A stretch of DNA of 64,000 nt, taken from positions 6,920,417 through 6,984,416 of the forward strand of contig SJPJ01000001.1 of NCBI GenBank assembly GCA_007859835.1. The letters are read 5' to 3'. A program made the translations under genes and the position numbers. Shown piece after piece: positions 30,008 through 39,298 of the stretch (position 1 is the first letter of the stretch; every line of letters starts with the position of its first letter). The notes beneath the pieces were generated by a model that did not search any database, had not been told where the DNA came from, and was given only the letters and a program-made list of their open reading frames with translations. This stretch comes from Novipirellula herctigrandis (lineage in GTDB: Bacteria > Planctomycetota > Planctomycetia > Pirellulales > Pirellulaceae).

Positions 30008-31750
30008 TTCCGCGAGCTTGTTAGTTGCTTCTGCAATCTTTGCGCCTTCGCTTTGATAGAAACCAGGATCGGCCATCGTTTGATGAAGTTTCTCTATCGC
30101 CGCTTCGAGTGATTCGATTCGAGCAGGAAGCTCCGCCAATTCGCGTTGTTCTTTGTAGGATAGCTTCTTCGTTTCTGGTTTCGTTTGTTGTTCGGCCGCC
30201 GGCGTTAGCTTCTTTTTAGCCGGCTCTGGTGTTTCGGATAGTTGTTCGTTCCTTCTTTGAACAGCAGCTTGCCATTCATCGTATCCGCCGACGTATTCGT
30301 TCACGCCGTCTTCTTCAAACACAATCGTGCTGCTGACGACATTGTTCAAAAACGTCCGGTCGTGGCTGACCATCAAGACAGTGCCCGAAAACTCAACCAA
30401 TTGATCCTCCAACATTTCGAGCGTTTCAGCGTCGAGGTCATTAGTCGGTTCGTCGAGCACGATCACGTTGGCTGGCTGAGTCATCAATTTCGCCAGTAAG
30501 ACGCGGTTGCGTTCGCCACCGGAAAGGAACTTCACCTGTGTACGAATTCGCTCGGGTGTGAACAGGAAATCCTGCAAGTAGCCAATGATATGTTTGGTCT
30601 TGTCGCCAATTTGGATGCGGTCCGCGCCGTTGCCGACATTCTCCTCGACGGTTCTTTCCGGATCGAGTGTATCGCGGAGTTGATCGAAATAGGCGATGGC
30701 CAAATTTGTTCCCAAGCGCACATTTCCCTCGGTCGGTTCCAGTTGTCCGAGCAGCAATTTCAGCAGAGTCGATTTTCCAGCTCCGTTTCGGCCGATGATT
30801 CCAACCTTGTCGCCGCGCATGATCGTGGTCGAGAAGTTTTGCATGATTGGAAGATCACCGTAGGAAAACGAAACGTCTTTCAGTTTCGCAACGAGCGCAC
30901 CACTGCGTTGCGCATCCTGCAAATTCAACTTCGCCTTTCCTTCATTGTTCCTTCGTTCGCTTCGCACCAATCGCATCGCTTTGAGCGCTCGTACCCTGCC
31001 CTCGTTTCGGGTCCGGCGTGCTTTGATCCCCTGACGAATCCATGCTTCTTCTTCGGCAAGTCGTTTGTCGAATAGTGCGTTTTGTTTTTCTTCGGTCGCG
31101 AGAGCCTGTTCTTTGCGAGCAAGGAAGGTCTTGTAGTCACAGGACCAATCGAACAGTCGGCCTCGATCAATCTCCCAAATTCGATTGGCTAGGTTTTGCA
31201 GGAATGACCGGTCGTGGGTGACAAAAATCAGTGTGTTTTCCCAGCGGCTTAGGAATTCTTCGAGCCACAAAATCGAAGCGATATCCAAATGGTTGGTTGG
31301 CTCATCAAGCAGCAACACATCGGGTTCGCGTGAAATCGCTCGGGCGAGCAAGACGCGGCGTTTCAATCCACTCGAAAGGGTTTCGAACGCGACGTCGGGA
31401 TCGAGTTGCATTCGCGACAAGGTCGAATCCACCGCATGATCGAGCTTCCAAGCTTCGTCGTGATCGTGGGGATCATAGTCATCACCGAGGACAACCGATT
31501 TGACGGTTCCGGTCCAATCACGAGGGACACTTTGAGACAATCGCATGATCCGTGTACCGGGGCGAATCGTCACGCTGCCGTGATCCGGGACCACATCGCC
31601 CGTGAGAATACGCATTAGCGTTGTTTTGCCCGCTCCGTTGCGACCGAGCAATCCAATGCGTTGGCCCGAATCAATTTTGGCCGATACGGATTCCAGCAGC
31701 GACGGTCCACGAAAGCCAATCGTCAAATCATCAATCGAAAGTAAGTTCAT
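29954..31750 (-). CDS. uup: ABC-F ATPase, Uup type
   Basis: 598 residues, cytoplasmic, no membrane domain. Two ABC domains: Walker A GRNGAGKT near residues 35 and 350, signatures LSSGLKRR and LSGGERNR, Walker B VLLLDEPTNHLD and VIVLDEPTNDLD. The C-terminal Lys/Glu-rich coiled coil (about 510-598) is the Uup feature. Uup proteins act on ribosomes or on branched DNA intermediates. ATG at 31750; the 49 upstream codons of the frame are not family-like. Confidence 0.92.
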   Translation of the reverse strand: MNLLSIDDLTIGFRGPSLLESVSAKIDSGQRIGLLGRNGAGKTTLMRILTGDVVPDHGSVTIRPGTRIMRLSQSVPRDWTGTVKSVVLGDDYDPHDHDEAWKLDHAVDSTLSRMQLDPDVAFETLSSGLKRRVLLARAISREPDVLLLDEPTNHLDIASILWLEEFLSRWENTLIFVTHDRSFLQNLANRIWEIDRGRLFDWSCDYKTFLARKEQALATEEKQNALFDKRLAEEEAWIRQGIKARRTRNEGRVRALKAMRLVRSERRNNEGKAKLNLQDAQRSGALVAKLKDVSFSYGDLPIMQNFSTTIMRGDKVGIIGRNGAGKSTLLKLLLGQLEPTEGNVRLGTNLAIAYFDQLRDTLDPERTVEENVGNGADRIQIGDKTKHIIGYLQDFLFTPERIRTQVKFLSGGERNRVLLAKLMTQPANVIVLDEPTNDLDAETLEMLEDQLVEFSGTVLMVSHDRTFLNNVVSSTIVFEEDGVNEYVGGYDEWQAAVQRRNEQLSETPEPAKKKLTPAAEQQTKPETKKLSYKEQRELAELPARIESLEAAIEKLHQTMADPGFYQSEGAKIAEATNKLAELDQHLANAFARWEELEA

Positions 31751-31984
31751 AAAATGCGCGAGGTTGCCGGCGGGAGAACACGTCCGAGTCTGTTCCAGGA
31801 AGTGTTTCCAAGAATTTGGGGCCGAAAAATGAGAAATATGGTTGGGGCTCAACGCGAAAGTTGTAGTGGATCGGATTCCGCAAGGCAATCGGCGCAACCA
31901 GTGGGCTAAAAAGTGAACAGATCGCGCTGGCCAACCAGCCTGGGGTCACGCATCTTAATCAGGAGACTCAACCGAAATCGTGCC

Positions 31985-32074
31985 CCCCCATAGAAAAGGC
32001 CCCCATAGAAAAGGCCCCCATAGAAAAGGCCCCCATAGAAAAGGCCCCCATAGAAAAGGCCCCCATAGAAAAGG
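31985..32074. repeat. 15-bp perfect tandem repeat, 6 copies
   Basis: CCCCCATAGAAAAGG repeated six times with no variation. Directly joined copies, so not CRISPR. It lies between the uup start and the SPFH operon end. Confidence 0.95.
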
Positions 32075-32169
32075 CCCGAGTGGTTTTCATGGTCATGGCC
32101 CCGTGCCAAATCACAAAACCGTCCCGTGCCAAGCATAGAGCATTGTCTTGAGACGAAGACACCAAGTCC

Positions 32170-32196
32170 AAGGACGACCACTTGGTGGTCGTCCTT
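32170..32196 (-). terminator. Strong hairpin downstream of the SPFH operon
   Basis: AAGGACGACCAC and GTGGTCGTCCTT form a perfect 12-bp stem with loop TTG. It lies 91 bases past the stop of the second SPFH gene on the minus strand. No T run follows, so it may end transcription only with Rho or protect the 3' end. Confidence 0.45.
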
Positions 32197-32286
32197 GCTA
32201 GGTCCATCCCTTCGATAGTCGCTCGAAGCGGAAAACTGCCATTCAAATTCTTAATTTCAGATATCGCTAGTCAGCTTTGAATCTTG

Positions 32287-33873
32287 TTACTTTGAATCGA
32301 GGGAAATGGTGGGGGTGACCGTTTTGAGGTCGGTCCACAAGGTTCCTTCGCCAGCGTAGAACAGTTTCAAGTCGATGCTGTCGGGCAATTGTTCAGCGAA
32401 CTCCCATTTGTTGAACGCAGTCGGTGAACCAAAGGCACCGACAGCAAGACCAAATTTTTCAGCCGTCGCTTCTTCGCTCATTTGTTTTGCCTCGGCTTCG
32501 GCGCGACCCAGTAAGACCGTTTTGGATGCATCCAAGTCAGCGGTTTCGCGGTCGATTGCTGCGATCAACTGTTTGGTTTCCGCTTCAATCTCTTTCGCTT
32601 CCTTTTCCCCTTCGGCCATGACGCTCGCTTTGAGCCGATCGGTATCCACGCGAACTCGCTCGGCCTCAAGTTCCACCTTTTGTTCTGCTTCACGAAGATT
32701 CGCCTCAATTCTCGCCGTTTTTGTTTCTTCGTCGCGAGTCAGTTTCAACTCTTCGGAAACATAACCTTTTTGGATTGGCTCACGGACGTTTTGCGGAATA
32801 TAGATATGCCGCACCAATCCGTATTGAAGCGTTACGTTTTTGTCGGAAAGAACATCGCGAAACTCGGTGCTGACGTCCGTTTGAAATGCTTCTCGAGTTT
32901 CCCCGACGAGCAGTTCAACGGCTCCCATTTTGGATCCATTGTTTCGACAAATGCTTTCACTTTGTGGTTCGATGACTTTCTTTTCCACCGCGTCAATGTT
33001 ACCGAACGTACGTACGATCTGCGCCGCATCGCGAGGCATGACTCCCCAGATCGCGGAGAAGTCGAGTTGGATATCGAATCCGTCGTTGCTGGGGAAATTG
33101 ATGCCGGTTTCCGGTGTTGCCAGAGGTTCGCCTTGTGCGTCGTACTTCACGTTGCCGCTCGGTTCGATTTGTTGTTCGACCTGGATGCTTGTTTCGCGGT
33201 AACCGACGTTAATGATGTCGATTTGTTGTTCTCGTGGATTGACCGGATACAAGCCAGGTTGCATCACTTTGTCTTGGATGCCTGCGGAAATATCCAGTGC
33301 TGGGTTACTCGCTTGCATCGTCACGACTCCCACGTAACCGGTGGGGATTTCAACCCAGCCGCTAGTCTTTTCTTGACCACCGGACCGAGTCGTTTCACGT
33401 TCGATAATTTTGAATTCATAGGCGTACGGGTTCGCTCGGTAACGACCGGGCCCAAAGACTTTTCGCAAGATACCTTGGTGAGTAACACGTGAATCACCCT
33501 GCAAATCTCCATCGACAAGGAATTCGCCCGATGGCAACGCGTTGCCTATCTTACTGGTTACTACTCCTATTTCGCCGGGCAGGATAACCACATCTGGCAC
33601 AATCGTTCGTTTCCAATAAATCGGATTGATGAAATGGCGACCTGGACCTCGCATGGTTTCGTGGACCCCCACTTCGCTGCCGTGCGCAAGGCGGCCGGGT
33701 TCAGGTTCCTCGGCGGTTCCGATCAGCGGACCCTTGTATTGCAAAAGCAAACTATGGCCCTCGGGAACGTAGATTCGGCAGAGGAACCATTGGAAACAGA
33801 AAAACAGGGCGATGACGACCCAAACAAACGAGAACGCCATCCCGATTGTCGATTTGTGTCTTTTTAAACTCAT
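32287..33873 (-). CDS. SPFH/Band 7 membrane protein (second of a coupled pair)
   Basis: 528 residues. An N-terminal membrane helix (about 11-31) is followed by three beta-rich repeats of about 65 residues with the pattern PxGxxGVVT ... KV.xPGRYxxNP (about 36-100, 100-165, 170-235). An SPFH domain spans about 265-370 (FPSNDGFDIQLDFSAIW), then a long Glu/Lys/Ala coiled coil about 375-465 (EETKTARIEANLREAEQKVE), then a hydrophobic end. Probably a large oligomeric membrane ring or cage. The ATG overlaps the stop of the upstream SPFH gene (ATGA), which suggests 1:1 production. Function unknown. Confidence 0.85.
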   Translation of the reverse strand: MSLKRHKSTIGMAFSFVWVVIALFFCFQWFLCRIYVPEGHSLLLQYKGPLIGTAEEPEPGRLAHGSEVGVHETMRGPGRHFINPIYWKRTIVPDVVILPGEIGVVTSKIGNALPSGEFLVDGDLQGDSRVTHQGILRKVFGPGRYRANPYAYEFKIIERETTRSGGQEKTSGWVEIPTGYVGVVTMQASNPALDISAGIQDKVMQPGLYPVNPREQQIDIINVGYRETSIQVEQQIEPSGNVKYDAQGEPLATPETGINFPSNDGFDIQLDFSAIWGVMPRDAAQIVRTFGNIDAVEKKVIEPQSESICRNNGSKMGAVELLVGETREAFQTDVSTEFRDVLSDKNVTLQYGLVRHIYIPQNVREPIQKGYVSEELKLTRDEETKTARIEANLREAEQKVELEAERVRVDTDRLKASVMAEGEKEAKEIEAETKQLIAAIDRETADLDASKTVLLGRAEAEAKQMSEEATAEKFGLAVGAFGSPTAFNKWEFAEQLPDSIDLKLFYAGEGTLWTDLKTVTPTISLDSK

Positions 33874-35540
33874 TCTTGTTCTCCTGCTTCGGTCGGGCTA
33901 ATGGAGTCGGTGGTTTTCGGGTCGACGTCGGCGGCCTTGGCGATCATGTTTGATGTATCGCTGAATTCGGTGAAGATATTCATCAGCGGGCTATCGGATG
34001 TGTTGACCATCATCTCTTGGAAACTTGGTGCGAGCTTCTTGAGCATCACCCAGCGAGCAAATTCATCGCCGCTGCCGCCGTATGCTTCCACTGATTTTTG
34101 CCATCCCGCTGCGACGGCTTTGTTGCCAAACCGGATTACTTCGGCATCCGCGGTTCCCTTAGCGGTGATCGCTTTTGCTTCGTCTTCGGCGGCGGCTAAT
34201 TCGACCTCGGCAACTTTTTTGCGTTGGTTGGCTTCGATCACCGCGACCTCTTGTTGTCGTTTCGCTTCGATGGTGATGGTGATGACTTCTTGTTCCACCT
34301 CAATGAGCGCTTGCTTTTGCTTGACGAGTTCTTGCTCGATGCGAAGTTCTTTTTCGCTTTCTTGTTGTTCGATTTCTTTCTGGTACTGCTCGCCCAATTG
34401 CAACGCAATTTGACGCATTCGAACTGGTTCAGCGATCTGTTGCGGCGGCGAAATTCGTGTGATCAGGGCTTGAACAATTTCGATCCCCTGTGTCTTACAA
34501 GTCGCTTCGAGTGTGCGTTGGAAGTCCTCTTGGAACTTCAATCGCTTTTCCCCCAAAATGAAATCTCGCCCCGAATGATCGCTACCTCGGAGGCGGCAAA
34601 AGGATCGAGCATTGGGAAGGATAATCTTTTGGATGATTTCTTCTTCAACACGTGCGTCGCTGCCACTATCGTTGCTCGAATCGTTGTAAGTAACAAAGAC
34701 TTCTGCGGCACGTTCGGGATCGACGCGGAATTCGATTCGACCATCAAGTTTGACCCAAAAACCGTCGCGACTTGGGAATCCCATTTCGCCACCAGTGCCA
34801 AGATTGAATCGTTGACTTCGGCAATCCACTAGCGAAATTCGCTCGACGTAGGGATTGATGTAATAGACGCCTGGATCGAGTGTTTCTTTCTGCACACCTC
34901 GCCGTCCGTCTTCAATGATCAATTGATTCGGATCGTCCGCTGGCTGACTGCTTAACAGTGTGACGACGCCGATGAATCCCGCTGGGATCACAACGGGTTC
35001 GTGTAGTTCAACTAGTTCGATGTAGTTGTCACGCGTGATACTAGGCTTGGTGCCCGCTTGGTATGTGAGTGCATTGATCGGATAACGACCCGGACGAAGG
35101 ACTTCCGCAGAGATTCCTTTTTCCGATTCCGATGCGGCGATCAGGTTTCCGTATCCAAGGTCGTCGCCATAAAGACGGATGCGGACGCCGAGTCGATTCT
35201 CCGGCACTTCCACTTGTGGGACGATATCCCAGTCCCATTTCCATGGGTTGTAGAAGTAGCGGCCTTCGGTGAGAACCTTCTCTTGGATGCCTTTGAACTT
35301 TTCGAAATCGGCCGTCGAGACGATCTCGATATTATTCGTCAGTTCCGCGCCCGTTTTCTTGGTTAGCACGGCGATATGACGACTGGGAACTTCGATCCGG
35401 CAATACAAGAAACCCCAGATCGCGAGAAGGCAGAGGGACGCAATACCAAAGATGATGGCGGCACCGATGCCACCAGCTTGCAGCATTCGACGCAACTTTT
35501 CACGATCTTCGGGCACGCGCCGATTAAAATCGCCTGACAT
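33870..35540 (-). CDS. SPFH/Band 7 membrane protein (first of a coupled pair)
   Basis: 556 residues from ATG 35540, which has GGGAG eight bases upstream; a GTG at 35549 lacks this. Membrane helix about 25-46. Three vault-like repeats follow: VPSRHIAVLT ... LTEGRYFYNP, VPENRLGVRI ... LRPGRYPINA and IPAGFIGVVT ... LDPGVYYINP. Then an SPFH domain (FPSRDGFWVKLDGRIEFRV about 255-370), a long coiled coil about 380-465, and a tail with LAPSFQEMMVNTSDSPLMNIFTE (quoted in parts). HflK/HflC and major vault protein share parts of this layout. Partner of the next gene. Confidence 0.85.
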   Translation of the reverse strand: MSGDFNRRVPEDREKLRRMLQAGGIGAAIIFGIASLCLLAIWGFLYCRIEVPSRHIAVLTKKTGAELTNNIEIVSTADFEKFKGIQEKVLTEGRYFYNPWKWDWDIVPQVEVPENRLGVRIRLYGDDLGYGNLIAASESEKGISAEVLRPGRYPINALTYQAGTKPSITRDNYIELVELHEPVVIPAGFIGVVTLLSSQPADDPNQLIIEDGRRGVQKETLDPGVYYINPYVERISLVDCRSQRFNLGTGGEMGFPSRDGFWVKLDGRIEFRVDPERAAEVFVTYNDSSNDSGSDARVEEEIIQKIILPNARSFCRLRGSDHSGRDFILGEKRLKFQEDFQRTLEATCKTQGIEIVQALITRISPPQQIAEPVRMRQIALQLGEQYQKEIEQQESEKELRIEQELVKQKQALIEVEQEVITITIEAKRQQEVAVIEANQRKKVAEVELAAAEDEAKAITAKGTADAEVIRFGNKAVAAGWQKSVEAYGGSGDEFARWVMLKKLAPSFQEMMVNTSDSPLMNIFTEFSDTSNMIAKAADVDPKTTDSISPTEAGEQE

Positions 35541-35709
35541 TTTGAACACTCCCGGGGCGGAATAGGGGCAGACTTTGACTTATGGACCTCGTTACAGGCA
35601 TCAAAGTCTAGCACCCAGGGCGCGCAGGGAGGGGAAGAAATGGAGGAATAGGAATTAGGCAAGCAGGGATTAGGCAAGGAGGAATTGCACGCGACTAACC
35701 GATTCCCTC

Positions 35710-36414
35710 TTATGCGCTGGCAAACAAGCGGCCACGGCTTCGGGCGGCGTTTGCGGGTGCTGCTTCGGCGGCGACAAACCCTTTTTGTACTGGTTCTTTT
35801 TCGAGCGATTGCAAAGTTGACGCGAACGCATTTTTTGATTGACAGTTACAGGCGGCAAGAAGTGAGCGAACTTCTTCGGCGTCCGATATTTCCGACAACG
35901 GATGGATTCCCGTGGCCGTTTGAGCCGTGATCAAGATGCGACTGCCACACCTCAACAGGGTTACTTTGGTGCGCGCGTCAATGGAAGTACTGCCGAGCGT
36001 TTCGAAGACTTCATTTGACAAGCCGCGTTGTGAGGAACTGTTAACACCAAATCGACGGGTCAGCCAAACGAATCCAGCAAATAGGCCAAGCACGACCGCT
36101 AGGCTAGAGCAAACCGTGACGGTTGGCGAAGCAAAACCATTGTCGACCGTCTCCGGCGGAGTGCTCGCGTCGGGTTCGATCGTCGTTCGATTGGAAAGGG
36201 AAGGAAAGCCGCGTGTGACCGTGACGACTCTTGGCATGGTATCCTGGGAGGAGTCCTCTTTGGAAGGAGCAGGATAGGCCGATGGGGCCAGTGCCGATGG
36301 GGCCAGTGCCGATGGGTGAGCTGATTGAGCGTTTGCGTTGCTGTTTACCATTGCAAACGCAAGCATCGCGGTATAGATCGCAGCGTTGATTGTCAAATGG
36401 TGCCTGCTAAGCAT
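35710..36414 (-). CDS. fliO: Flagellar biosynthesis protein FliO-like
   Basis: 234 residues. Signal-like N-terminus (about 10-29), a Pro/Ser/Ala linker with APSAL repeats from a 15-bp DNA repeat (36278-36316), a membrane helix about 95-117 ([19 protein letters not shown]), then a cytoplasmic FliO region with [23 protein letters not shown] about 141-163. FliO aids assembly of the flagellar export gate. The start overlaps fliN by 8 bases. It ends the cluster: fliP, fliQ and fliR do not follow. Confidence 0.78.
   Translation of the reverse strand: MLSRHHLTINAAIYTAMLAFAMVNSNANAQSAHPSALAPSALAPSAYPAPSKEDSSQDTMPRVVTVTRGFPSLSNRTTIEPDASTPPETVDNGFASPTVTVCSSLAVVLGLFAGFVWLTRRFGVNSSSQRGLSNEVFETLGSTSIDARTKVTLLRCGSRILITAQTATGIHPLSEISDAEEVRSLLAACNCQSKNAFASTLQSLEKEPVQKGFVAAEAAPANAARSRGRLFASA
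36278..36316 (-). repeat. 15-bp tandem repeat in fliO (2.6 copies)
   Basis: GCCGATGGGGCCAGT at 36278 and 36293, plus a partial copy to 36316. On the coding strand it makes the ALAPS repeat in the extracytoplasmic linker. Confidence 0.9.
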
Positions 36415-36877
36415 TGACCAACTCCGTCACACGAATACAGAAGTTGTCGTTCATCACCAGCACTTCACCGCGTGCGATCAATTTTCCATTTACGAAAATA
36501 TCGACAGGATCACCGGCTAGCTTATCCAGTGCGACCACGGAACCACCACGAAGTTGCAGGACTTCTTCGAGCCTCATTTGGGTGCGGCCTAATTCGATGC
36601 GAAGATCGAGTTCCACTTCGCCGAGCAAGTCAATGGGTTGACGTTCGCCGCCCCCATCGTCTGGTTCCAAATTCCCGAGATTAAAGGGTTCGGGTTCCTT
36701 TGAGCTCTCGGCACCTTTTTCAGCCGCTTGGTCGAGTGACCCGGATGCTTCGGCAAGCAGTTTCTCGATGTCGTCCATACCAAGATGTTCTTCTTGGTCT
36801 TTGGGCACAGGTTTGTCGACTTCGGTGGCTGCATTATCAGGTTTGTTTGAATCGGGCACAGTCACACGTCCTTCCAT
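36407..36877 (-). CDS. fliN: Flagellar motor switch protein FliN
   Basis: 156 residues from ATG 36877. Part of the C-ring that controls rotation direction. The conserved C-terminal SpoA domain covers about 75-156: [57 protein letters not shown] in outline. The N-terminal part is acidic, as usual. A GTG at 36907 would add ten residues ([10 protein letters not shown]) and bring it within 12 bases of fliL; both starts are possible. Confidence 0.92.
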   Translation of the reverse strand: MEGRVTVPDSNKPDNAATEVDKPVPKDQEEHLGMDDIEKLLAEASGSLDQAAEKGAESSKEPEPFNLGNLEPDDGGGERQPIDLLGEVELDLRIELGRTQMRLEEVLQLRGGSVVALDKLAGDPVDIFVNGKLIARGEVLVMNDNFCIRVTELVNA

Positions 36878-36919
36878 GGACAGCGTTGTTTCACAGCAAT
36901 GTTTCACACTTGGCGAAAA

Positions 36920-37480
36920 TTACTCTTCGATCAGTTGGTAGTCGTGAAATCCAACTCCGAGCAAGTAATCTTTGTCGAGTAAGTGATTACATGTCGTCAA
37001 TATTCGTCGTTCAAGCAACCCCAATTGGTTTTCTTGCAGTTCCGTCAGGGCACTTGTTCGGATTTTCATGCGAATTGCATGGCGAAGTCGGCCTTGTTTT
37101 TCCTCGAATTCCTGTTCCACTGATTCCGAGTTTTTTCTGCGGATCAAACCGTAGAGACTCAATTCGACACGGTATTCACGTTCGGTATCGATCGGGCTAA
37201 ACGTTTCCCCGAATTGACCGAGTGCGATTTCTTTTACCTCGTTTTCATCCGATTCTTGTTTTTCGGCTTCTTCTTCGCCTTCTTGGACCGATTCAATTAG
37301 CTTGGCTTCGGCCAATGCGCTGACTTCTTCGGCACTAGGCACCATGAAAAAGAACATTGCCGATTCCATCAAGACGATGGTTGCAACAAAGGCAATGATC
37401 AAGCCGCGGCTTGTTCCTGATTTGGCCTGCGGCTCGAATGCGGCGGATTCGTCTGCGGTCTTTTTCGTTTTATCTGCCAT
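36920..37480 (-). CDS. fliL: Flagellar basal body-associated protein FliL
   Basis: 186 residues. A single membrane helix about 25-47 (GLIIAFVATIVLMESAMFFF), an acidic linker, and a periplasmic FliL domain about 85-186. FliL sits around the stator and supports torque. It starts at TAATG shared with the motB stop (1-base overlap). FliM usually follows fliL; here fliN comes next instead. Confidence 0.82.
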   Translation of the reverse strand: MADKTKKTADESAAFEPQAKSGTSRGLIIAFVATIVLMESAMFFFMVPSAEEVSALAEAKLIESVQEGEEEAEKQESDENEVKEIALGQFGETFSPIDTEREYRVELSLYGLIRRKNSESVEQEFEEKQGRLRHAIRMKIRTSALTELQENQLGLLERRILTTCNHLLDKDYLLGVGFHDYQLIEE

Positions 37481-38256
37481 TAGTCGCTCTCCGTGTTGGA
37501 ATCGGATGCTTGGATTTGCTGCGCATTTCGTTCTTCGACGGTTCCATGCAAATCTTCGACGGTTTCATCAAGAAGGAACACTTCGACGCGAGGATTACGG
37601 GCAATCGCAACACTGCCGCCCGCTCGATGCATCGGTTCGCTCTCACCAGCTGAAGAGACGCGGATTCGTGATGGTTCGAGTCCCTCCCGATTGACCAAAA
37701 CTTGCCTCACGGCGATGGCTCGACGGAAACCGAGTTGAATTGCTTCATCGGTTCCGACTGTCCGTGCCGCATATTCGGCCGAGACGTGACCGCGGACTTC
37801 GATTTTTTGCGGTTTACCTCGCAGTTGTTCGGCGACGTTTTTGAGTGCTATTTGGTTTGAAACACTTAATTTGTCGGAACCGAGTTCAAACAAAATCACC
37901 GAACCGACCGCCGTCATTTGTCCTGGTCGGACGATGCGTACCAACGGGTCTTCACCCGATGGTGCTTTATCAGGAACGCCCCCCTTGGCGGTATCTTTTT
38001 TCTTTGCGCGACCGGTTGTTGACAACACGCTGAACGCTTGCGTTCGCGGTCGCGAGTCACCGGGCGCGATCGCTTCGATCGTCCGTGCGTAACCGAATTG
38101 CCGTTTCATGGAATCGACAAGCGATTGGTATTTCTCTTCTTCTTTGATTTCGCTCAGCGATACAAGCATGATGAAGAATGTTAATAACAAACTCATCATG
38201 TCTCCGAACGTCACTACCCATTCCGGGATGCCGATTTCTTCTTCTTCTAAGTCCAT
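37480..38256 (-). CDS. motB: Flagellar motor protein MotB
   Basis: 258 residues. Stator subunit. The membrane helix carries the ion-binding Asp in WVVTFGDMMSLLLTFFIMLV about 13-32 (D near residue 19). A plug/linker region follows, then the peptidoglycan-binding OmpA domain with LFELGSDKLS, VRGHVS and RRAIAVRQVLVNREGLEPSRI. Eight bases after motA. Confidence 0.94.
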   Translation of the reverse strand: MDLEEEEIGIPEWVVTFGDMMSLLLTFFIMLVSLSEIKEEEKYQSLVDSMKRQFGYARTIEAIAPGDSRPRTQAFSVLSTTGRAKKKDTAKGGVPDKAPSGEDPLVRIVRPGQMTAVGSVILFELGSDKLSVSNQIALKNVAEQLRGKPQKIEVRGHVSAEYAARTVGTDEAIQLGFRRAIAVRQVLVNREGLEPSRIRVSSAGESEPMHRAGGSVAIARNPRVEVFLLDETVEDLHGTVEERNAQQIQASDSNTESD

Positions 38257-38264
38257 GGCAATCG

Positions 38265-39026
38265 TTACTCAGCTTCGCGTTGTTTCGGTGGCAAGAACGT
38301 GCGGAGTTTCTGATCAATCGCTCGCGGGCTTTCGCCTTGTTGGATTGCCATCACACCTCGGATTGCAATTTCCATGCTGACCATCTCGTTACGGCTCAAT
38401 AGCCCGAGCTTTTCGGCAAAAGGGCTGAAAAACACGTTTGCCGCGATCGCTCCATAAAGCGTCGTGATCAACGCGACCGCCATCCCGGCACCAATGCCCG
38501 ATGGATCGCTCATATCTTGAAGCATCATGATCAATCCCATCAGGGTTCCGATCATGCCATAGGCAGGTGCGAAACGTCCGAGTTGGTCCATGATGCCTTT
38601 GCCTTCTTTGTGCCGCACCGCGATGGCGTTGACTTCGGTACGGAGCACTTCTTCCACCACTTCGGGGGTGCTGCCGTCGACCGCCATTTGGATGCCGGTT
38701 CGAACCAGTGGGTTTTCGATATCGCCCACTTTGGATTCCAGTGCGAGCAAACCGTCCCGGCGAGCCGTTTCGGCAAGTTCGACAATTTGCTTTACGAGGG
38801 ACAGACGGTCTTCGCTCTTATTCAAAAACACCTTGACCGCGATCATCGGTGAACGCAGGATGCTGCCAAGCGGAAAGCAGATTAACGCAGCTGCGCCTGC
38901 ACCACCGATCACGACCAAAACGGATGGGATATCCATAAAGGCGGTGAAGGGTGCATTTCCAAGTGCAATCGATCCGACGATCAGTCCGATTGCCAAGATC
39001 AAGCCAATGAGGCTAGCGATGTCCAT
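38265..39026 (-). CDS. motA: Flagellar motor stator protein MotA
   Basis: 253 residues, four membrane helices (about 4-25, 30-52, 146-168, 180-203). The cytoplasmic loop holds the charged residues that meet FliG (ESKVGDIENPLVRTGI area, DTARR-like ETARRDGL). PAYGMIGTLMGLIMML and GAGMAVALITTLYGAIAANV are family hallmarks. Pairs with MotB. Follows flbD by 23 bases. Confidence 0.95.
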   Translation of the reverse strand: MDIASLIGLILAIGLIVGSIALGNAPFTAFMDIPSVLVVIGGAGAAALICFPLGSILRSPMIAVKVFLNKSEDRLSLVKQIVELAETARRDGLLALESKVGDIENPLVRTGIQMAVDGSTPEVVEEVLRTEVNAIAVRHKEGKGIMDQLGRFAPAYGMIGTLMGLIMMLQDMSDPSGIGAGMAVALITTLYGAIAANVFFSPFAEKLGLLSRNEMVSMEIAIRGVMAIQQGESPRAIDQKLRTFLPPKQREAE

Positions 39027-39049
39027 AGCGATGCAGCGTAGTTGGGATT

Positions 39050-39298
39050 TTAGGAGTTGGTTGGGTTTGCTGTGCTTGTGCCAATTTCGGGGCGAAGAAC
39101 GACCTGTGGAGATGGCATCAAGTGCTTGTGCTGTTGATACCGGACCGCTTTGTCGACGACATCGTCGAGTGTTTCGCGGACCACGATTCGCTCACCCGAG
39201 GTCAACGTAACGAACGTATCGGGACGTCGTTCGACGTACCGGATCAGTTCGGCGTTGAGCACAAACGGCTCGCCATCCAGTCGCGTTAATTTGATCAT
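39050..39298 (-). CDS. flbD: Flagellar protein FlbD
   Basis: 82 residues. The small FlbD family is usually found right before motAB. Sequence MIKLTRLDGEPFVLNAELIRYVE then a TFVTLTSGERIVVRETLDDVV stretch is typical. GGGGGG eleven bases before the ATG could act as ribosome site. It starts the flagellar cluster; a further 23 codons upstream in the open frame are not family-like. Confidence 0.9.
   Translation of the reverse strand: MIKLTRLDGEPFVLNAELIRYVERRPDTFVTLTSGERIVVRETLDDVVDKAVRYQQHKHLMPSPQVVLRPEIGTSTANPTNS

Larger units (their letters stand above)
31751..32286. other. Intergenic region uup - SPFH pair
   Basis: About 535 bases with no supported gene. It holds the 15-bp repeat (31985-32074) and a 12-bp-stem hairpin (32170-32196) downstream of the SPFH genes. 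Open frames here just read the repeat as MGAFS or YGGLF units. The uup promoter should lie near 31751-31850. Confidence 0.6.

Noticed and set aside
31985..32074. Possible CRISPR-like array
   Set aside because: The repeats are 15 bp and directly joined with no spacers.
32161..32200. Inverted repeat as an insertion-sequence end
   Set aside because: No transposase, no second copy and no target duplication; better seen as a transcript hairpin.
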